NCBI GenBank assembly: GCA_030690515.1
Contig: JAUYGP010000392.1
Coordinates: forward strand, 1-8,650
Direction of reading: 5' to 3'
DNA from: Giesbergeria sp.
GTDB lineage: Bacteria > Pseudomonadota > Gammaproteobacteria > Burkholderiales > Burkholderiaceae_C
DNA: 8,650 bases
The notes below the pieces were generated by a model that worked only from the letters and a program-made list of their open reading frames with translations, made no database searches and had not been told where the DNA came from. Shown here in pieces: positions 6,140-8,650 of the stretch. A program made the position numbers and the translations under genes. Each line of letters opens with the position of its first letter. Within the stretch, counting starts at the first letter, position 1.

Positions 6140-6880
6140 AACCTGCTCGTCCAAGGCACTGAGGCGCCCCGCCGTGCGCGCTGCCTCGATCAGTTCGGGA
6201 CGGTGACGCGCTGTCATGGCCAAACGCTGCGCACGGCGCCAGCGCTCTATATTTGCATGGTGCCCCGACATCAGTTCGGCGGGCACCGCACGTGCTTCCC
6301 ATTCTTCGGGGCGGGTGTAATGCGGGCAGTCGAGCAAGCCGTCGAGTGCAGGATTAAAACTATCGAACTGGTGGCTGCCTTCGTCGTGCAGCACCCCCGG
6401 CTGCAGCCGGGCCACCGCATCAAGCAATGCCAGCGCGGCGATTTCACCGCCCGAGAGCACAAAATCGCCCAGGCTGATCTGCACATCGACATGGGCATCG
6501 ATGAAACGCTGGTCTATACCCTCGTAGCGGCCACACAGCAACACCGCGCCCTGGCTGGCCGACCAACGCTCTACGGCGCCATGATTCAGCGGCTCTCCAA
6601 TGGGGGAAAAAAGCGCCACGGGAGCCTCGTAGCCCGCAGCATCCTGGCGATCGGCACGCACGGCGGCCAGGCAGCGCTGCAAGGGCGGCGCCATCATCAC
6701 CATGCCCGGGCCGCCACCGAACGGGCGGTCGTCCACGCGCCGATAGTTGCCCTGCGCGTAGTCACGCGGGTTCCACAGCCGCACATCGACCAAGCCCGTG
6801 CCATACGCGCGGCGCGTCACGCCGCTGGTCAGGAACGGGCCAAACAGCTCGGGGAACAGGGTGATGACGTCAAAGCGCAT
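6122..6880 (-). CDS. trmD: tRNA (guanine-37-N1)-methyltransferase
   Basis: A protein of 252 residues. TrmD methylates N1 of G37 next to the anticodon using SAM, which prevents +1 frameshifting, and it works as a SPOUT homodimer in the cytoplasm. Visible motifs: MRFDVITLFPELF at the N-terminus, PFGGGPGM (53-60), CGRYEGID (116-123), and GDFVLSGGE (138-146) of the SAM-binding trefoil knot. R158 lies in ARLQPGVL, and D173 in FDSF is the position of the catalytic aspartate. LLDCPHYTRPEEW (182-194) and LMSGHHANIERWRR (203-216) complete the picture. The ATG at 6880 lies 37 bases after the rimM stop. The frame is open further upstream through rimM, but that part is meaningless. The end of the gene hosts the rplS promoter. 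Confidence 0.98.
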   Translation of the reverse strand: MRFDVITLFPELFGPFLTSGVTRRAYGTGLVDVRLWNPRDYAQGNYRRVDDRPFGGGPGMVMMAPPLQRCLAAVRADRQDAAGYEAPVALFSPIGEPLNHGAVERWSASQGAVLLCGRYEGIDQRFIDAHVDVQISLGDFVLSGGEIAALALLDAVARLQPGVLHDEGSHQFDSFNPALDGLLDCPHYTRPEEWEARAVPAELMSGHHANIERWRRAQRLAMTARHRPELIEAARTAGRLSALDEQVLGGLC

Positions 6881-6917
6881 GTTGCGCGGGCTCGGCAGCT
6901 CTGGAAGGGTGAAAAGA

Positions 6918-7487
6918 TCAGTAGTCGGGTTGCCAGTCCACCGTGATGCGGCGTTCTGGCAGTTCGACCTTGTCCACATAGACCGATACGAACGGCACCA
7001 TGCGCTCTTGCGGCTTGCCGTCCTGCTCAAAGGCAATGACCAGCACCGTCTGCGGGCCGGTGGACAGCAGTTCACGCACCTGCCCCAAGGCGACACCTTC
7101 ACGGTTAACCACATCCAGGCCGATCAAATCGACCCAGTAGTACTCATCTGCCTGGGTTTTGGGAAAATCTGCACGGGGCACAAAAATGCGTGCGCCGCGC
7201 AACAGTTCGGCGGTATTGCGGTCGTCTACGCCCTGCGCCCAGGCCACGACCGAGTCGGAGTGCGTGCGCGACTGCCGGATGGCCAGCCGGGCCGTTCCAC
7301 TAAACGTACGCGCCCCTCGTTCGCTGGGCTGCAAAAACCAGCTGCGTGCCGCCAGCAAGGCCTGCGGATCGGCGTTGTGCGATAGCACCTTGAACCAGCC
7401 TTTGACACCCCAGGCATCGGCGATACGCCCCACCTCGACGGCATCAAGGGGCAGCTCGACGGGTTCCAGATTCAGTGCAAGAGTCAT
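6918..7487 (-). CDS. rimM: Ribosome maturation factor RimM
   Basis: A protein of 189 residues. RimM binds uS19 and helps maturation of the head (16S 3' domain) of the 30S subunit. The N-terminal RimM domain starts with VEVGRIADAWGVKGWFKV (17-34), the family's GRI-x4-G-x-x-G-W signature. A PRC-barrel domain follows, with DEYYWVDLIGLDV and a DWQPDY C-terminus. I chose the ATG at 7487; an in-frame TTG at 7502 lies in the T-tract of the upstream terminator. Only a weak AGG is seen as a ribosome site. An intrinsic terminator just upstream suggests that rimM and trmD depend on read-through from rpsP, so they would be made at lower levels than the ribosomal proteins, as makes sense for assembly enzymes. 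Confidence 0.96.
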   Translation of the reverse strand: MTLALNLEPVELPLDAVEVGRIADAWGVKGWFKVLSHNADPQALLAARSWFLQPSERGARTFSGTARLAIRQSRTHSDSVVAWAQGVDDRNTAELLRGARIFVPRADFPKTQADEYYWVDLIGLDVVNREGVALGQVRELLSTGPQTVLVIAFEQDGKPQERMVPFVSVYVDKVELPERRITVDWQPDY

Positions 7488-7500
7488 GGTGTAGGCCTGC

Positions 7501-7552
7501 AAAAAAATGAAAAAAGGCGGGTTCCGCCAGTCATGGACTGACGCAACCCGCC
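7501..7552 (-). terminator. Strong intrinsic terminator/attenuator between rpsP and rimM
   Basis: On the minus strand GGCGGGTT (7545-7552) pairs with AACCCGCC (7516-7523). The stem continues inward with two mismatches to a CAGTC/GACTG helix and a 3-base loop: 15 base pairs in all. TTTTTTCATTTTTTT follows (7501-7515). The hairpin begins about 20 bases after the rpsP stop, and its T-tract ends 13 bases before the rimM ATG. The plus strand has no matching T-run, so it works only in the operon direction. Confidence 0.9.
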
Positions 7553-7573
7553 CTTGTGGAAGCTGCTAGAGCC

Positions 7574-7825
7574 TCAGGCAGCCTTCTTGGCCGCTTGCTT
7601 GATCAGACGATCCACCGTAGGGGACGACTGTGCACCCACGCCCACCCAGTAGGCCAGACGGTCTTGCGCAATGCGCAGGCCTTCTTCGGTTTCCTTGGCC
7701 GTGGGGTTGTAGAAACCCAGGCGCTCGATAAAGCGACCATCACGACGCACGCGCTTGTCGGCAACGACGATGTTGAAGAAAGGACGGCCCTTGGAGCCGC
7801 CGCGAGAGAGTCGAATGACGACCAT
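7574..7825 (-). CDS. rpsP: 30S ribosomal protein bS16
   Basis: A protein of 83 residues, the usual length. bS16 binds 16S rRNA in the 30S body and is needed for its assembly. The sequence is typical: MVVIRLSRGGSKGRPFFNIV at the start, ADKRVRRDGRFIERLGFYNP (22-41), and a basic C-terminus ending KQAAKKAA. A perfect AAGGA Shine-Dalgarno (7832-7836) lies six bases before the ATG at 7825. It is the first gene of the rpsP-rimM-trmD-rplS cluster, with its own promoter near 7937-7965 and a leader of about 105 nt. A strong terminator follows it. Confidence 0.98.
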   Translation of the reverse strand: MVVIRLSRGGSKGRPFFNIVVADKRVRRDGRFIERLGFYNPTAKETEEGLRIAQDRLAYWVGVGAQSSPTVDRLIKQAAKKAA

Positions 7826-7831
7826 GATTTA

Positions 7832-7910
7832 TCCTTCGGGTGGTGGGCCGGCGCACAGCGCACAGGCCACAGAAATTCGCAACGTTTGAGACACGCGACA
7901 TGACCACCCG
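7832..7910 (-). promoter_or_regulatory. Structured rpsP leader with a long-range helix next to the Shine-Dalgarno
   Basis: In the leader RNA CGGGTGGT (7903-7910) is perfectly complementary to ACCACCCG (7837-7844), which directly abuts the AAGGA Shine-Dalgarno (7832-7836). A GGCC/GGCC stem (7846-7849 with 7865-7868) stacks just inside and encloses two tandem GCGCACA units (7851-7864, plus-strand reading). A local hairpin GACC-GGGT-GGTC (7903-7914) would use the same bases as the long helix, so the two folds exclude each other. The complementarity is seen; any regulatory use is inference. Confidence 0.4.
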
Positions 7911-7936
7911 GTCAGCGACACGCTGCAAAGCCGCCG

Positions 7937-7965
7937 ATTATATCTTTGTTTACTCTTTATGCCAC
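7937..7965 (-). promoter_or_regulatory. Sigma70-type promoter of the rpsP operon
   Basis: On the minus strand GTGGCA (7960-7965), a 17-base spacer and a perfect TATAAT (7937-7942) are present. The expected start near 7930 gives a leader of about 105 nt. The -35 box overlaps the first codons of the divergent acetyltransferase gene. The pattern after the -10 box, C-GGC-GGCTTT, matches the rplS promoter. Confidence 0.7.
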
Positions 7966-8480
7966 TGATTCGTACCAGCCACGACGGCGACCTCGCCGCC
8001 ATCACCGCCATTTACGCCCACCATGTACTGCATGGCACCGGCACTTTCGAGATCGACCCGCCCAGCGCCGCCGACATGGCGGCCCGCCGCGCCGAGGTAC
8101 TGGCCCGCGGCCTGCCCTGGCTCGTGGCCGAGAAAGACGGGCAGGTTCTAGGCTTTACCTACGCCAACTGGTTCAAGCCCCGGCCCGCCTACCGTTTTTC
8201 AGCCGAAGACTCGGTCTATGTGGCGGACAGCGCCCGTGGCATGGGCCTGGGCCGCGCCCTTCTCACCGCACTGGCTGCCCATGCCGAGGCGGCTGGCGTG
8301 CGCCAACTCATGGCGGTGATCGGTGATTCTGCCAACGTAGGCTCGATCGCCCTGCACCGTTCCCTCGGGTTTACCGAAGTGGGCGTGATGCATGCCGTGG
8401 GCTGGAAACACGGCGCATGGCGCGACATTGTGCTTATGCAAAGACCCCTGGGCTCCGGCAGCGCCACTTCCCCCGAATAA
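7959..8480 (+). CDS. GNAT family N-acetyltransferase, phosphinothricin/YncA (PAT) type
   Basis: A protein of 173 residues, the usual length for this subfamily. It transfers acetyl from acetyl-CoA to a small amine. Relatives act on phosphinothricin, methionine sulfoximine or methionine sulfone, but the native substrate cannot be fixed from sequence. Features: IYAHHVLHGTGTFEIDPP (18-35), GFTYANWFKPRPAYRF (65-80), VYVADSARGMGLGRALL (86-102, which holds the acetyl-CoA loop R-G-M-G-L-G), NVGSIALHRSLGF (126-138) and GWKHGAWRDIVLMQRPL (148-164), all characteristic of the YncA/Bar group. The ATG at 7959 has no Shine-Dalgarno. The gene is divergent from rpsP and its start codon overlaps that promoter's -35 region, so its transcript may be leaderless or nearly so. 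A TM2 gene follows after 7 bases. Confidence 0.93.
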   Translation: MPLIRTSHDGDLAAITAIYAHHVLHGTGTFEIDPPSAADMAARRAEVLARGLPWLVAEKDGQVLGFTYANWFKPRPAYRFSAEDSVYVADSARGMGLGRALLTALAAHAEAAGVRQLMAVIGDSANVGSIALHRSLGFTEVGVMHAVGWKHGAWRDIVLMQRPLGSGSATSPE

Positions 8481-8487
8481 TGCAGGC

Positions 8488-8650
8488 ATGAAAAACAAGA
8501 CCGTCGCGGCCTGGCTGACCTTTCTGGGGGGGCCGCTGGGCCTGCACCGCTTTTACCTGTATGGCCCAGGCGATCTGCTGGGTTGGATGCTGCCGATTCC
8601 CACGGCCCTGGGGCTTTATGGCATTGAACGCGTGCAGCAACTCGGCCTGG
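8488..8650 (+). CDS. TM2 domain-containing membrane protein, 3'-partial
   Basis: 54 codons are visible before the right edge. The start MKNKTVAAWLTFLGGPLGLH followed by RFYLYGPGDLLGW is the TM2-domain pattern: a first membrane helix ending in a G-x-x-G-x-H-R-F-Y turn, then a second hydrophobic segment MLPIPTALGLYG. TM2 proteins are small inner-membrane proteins of unknown function. The ATG lies 7 bases after the acetyltransferase stop, with a weak AGG upstream, so it is probably co-transcribed. A run of seven G (8526-8532) codes for Leu-Gly-Gly in frame. The rest of the protein is outside the window. Confidence 0.85.
   Translation, partial: MKNKTVAAWLTFLGGPLGLHRFYLYGPGDLLGWMLPIPTALGLYGIERVQQLGL

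Noticed and set aside
6056..6946. Plus-strand open frame of 296 codons opposite trmD
   Set aside because: TrmD on the minus strand has all its active-site motifs; this frame has no recognisable domain.
7488..7502. TTG start at 7502 for rimM, adding five residues
   Set aside because: It lies within the terminator T-tract, and the family's N-terminus fits the ATG at 7487.
7561..7569. Nine bases AGCTGCTAG after rpsP that match the intergenic repeat at 3738-3746
   Set aside because: The match does not extend into the AT-rich arms and nine bases can occur by chance; there is not enough to call a third copy.
8526..8532. Run of seven G as a possible frameshift or phase-variation site in the TM2 gene
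   Set aside because: The frame is intact on both sides with good TM2 motifs; a seven-base run in GC-rich coding DNA is ordinary.
1..8650. A hidden defence island, CRISPR array, prophage or transposon
   Set aside because: Every region is accounted for by housekeeping genes in plausible order; no direct-repeat arrays, integrase, transposase or toxin-like genes were seen on either strand.

Overview
The window looks like chromosomal housekeeping DNA from a high-GC betaproteobacterium, most likely the family Comamonadaceae (Acidovorax-like). This rests on the strongly GC-biased codon use, the protein sequences, and a short AT-rich element with an AGCGCT..CAGCTA core that I recall as a common intergenic repeat in that family. 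I see no phage, transposon, CRISPR, toxin-antitoxin or defence genes. Coding density is high and no gene-free stretch exceeds about 135 bases.

Bases 1-2592 (+ strand) hold a tight three-gene run: an M48/Ste24-type membrane zinc protease missing only its extreme N-terminus, a pterin-4a-carbinolamine dehydratase (phhB) overlapping it by ATGA, and the circularly permuted ribosome-assembly GTPase rsgA. They converge on a minus-strand block. Reading leftward from 5526, that block holds a NudL-like CoA pyrophosphatase (Nudix), a divergent CobD/CbiB-family membrane protein and a conserved protein of unknown function (possible DUF695 relative). The AT-rich repeat lies between the last two.

Bases 5543-7965 (minus strand) hold the classical ribosome operon rpsP-rimM-trmD-rplS, coding for bS16, a 30S maturation factor, tRNA m1G37 methyltransferase and bL19. 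The most interesting structure in the window is how this operon is divided. A strong intrinsic terminator sits between rpsP and rimM, and its T-tract ends 13 bases before the rimM start codon. A good sigma70-type promoter overlaps the end of trmD and would drive rplS separately. A second clear terminator follows rplS. The rpsP and rplS promoters share the pattern TATAATC-NNN-GGCTTT and both precede leaders of about 105 nt. The two ribosomal protein genes therefore appear to be transcribed strongly and separately, with rimM-trmD supplied by read-through.

Divergently from rpsP, bases 7959-8480 encode a phosphinothricin/YncA-type GNAT acetyltransferase whose start codon lies under the rpsP promoter. 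A TM2-domain membrane protein follows closely and runs off the right edge.

The window brings together several ribosome biogenesis or decoding functions: RsgA and RimM (both 30S maturation), bS16, bL19 and TrmD. I found no convincing undescribed multi-gene system. The points worth a second look are the transcriptional partition and structured leader of the rpsP operon, a repeat-like segment inside phhB, the terminator placed just upstream of the Nudix start, and the uncharacterised CobD-like and DUF695-like proteins.
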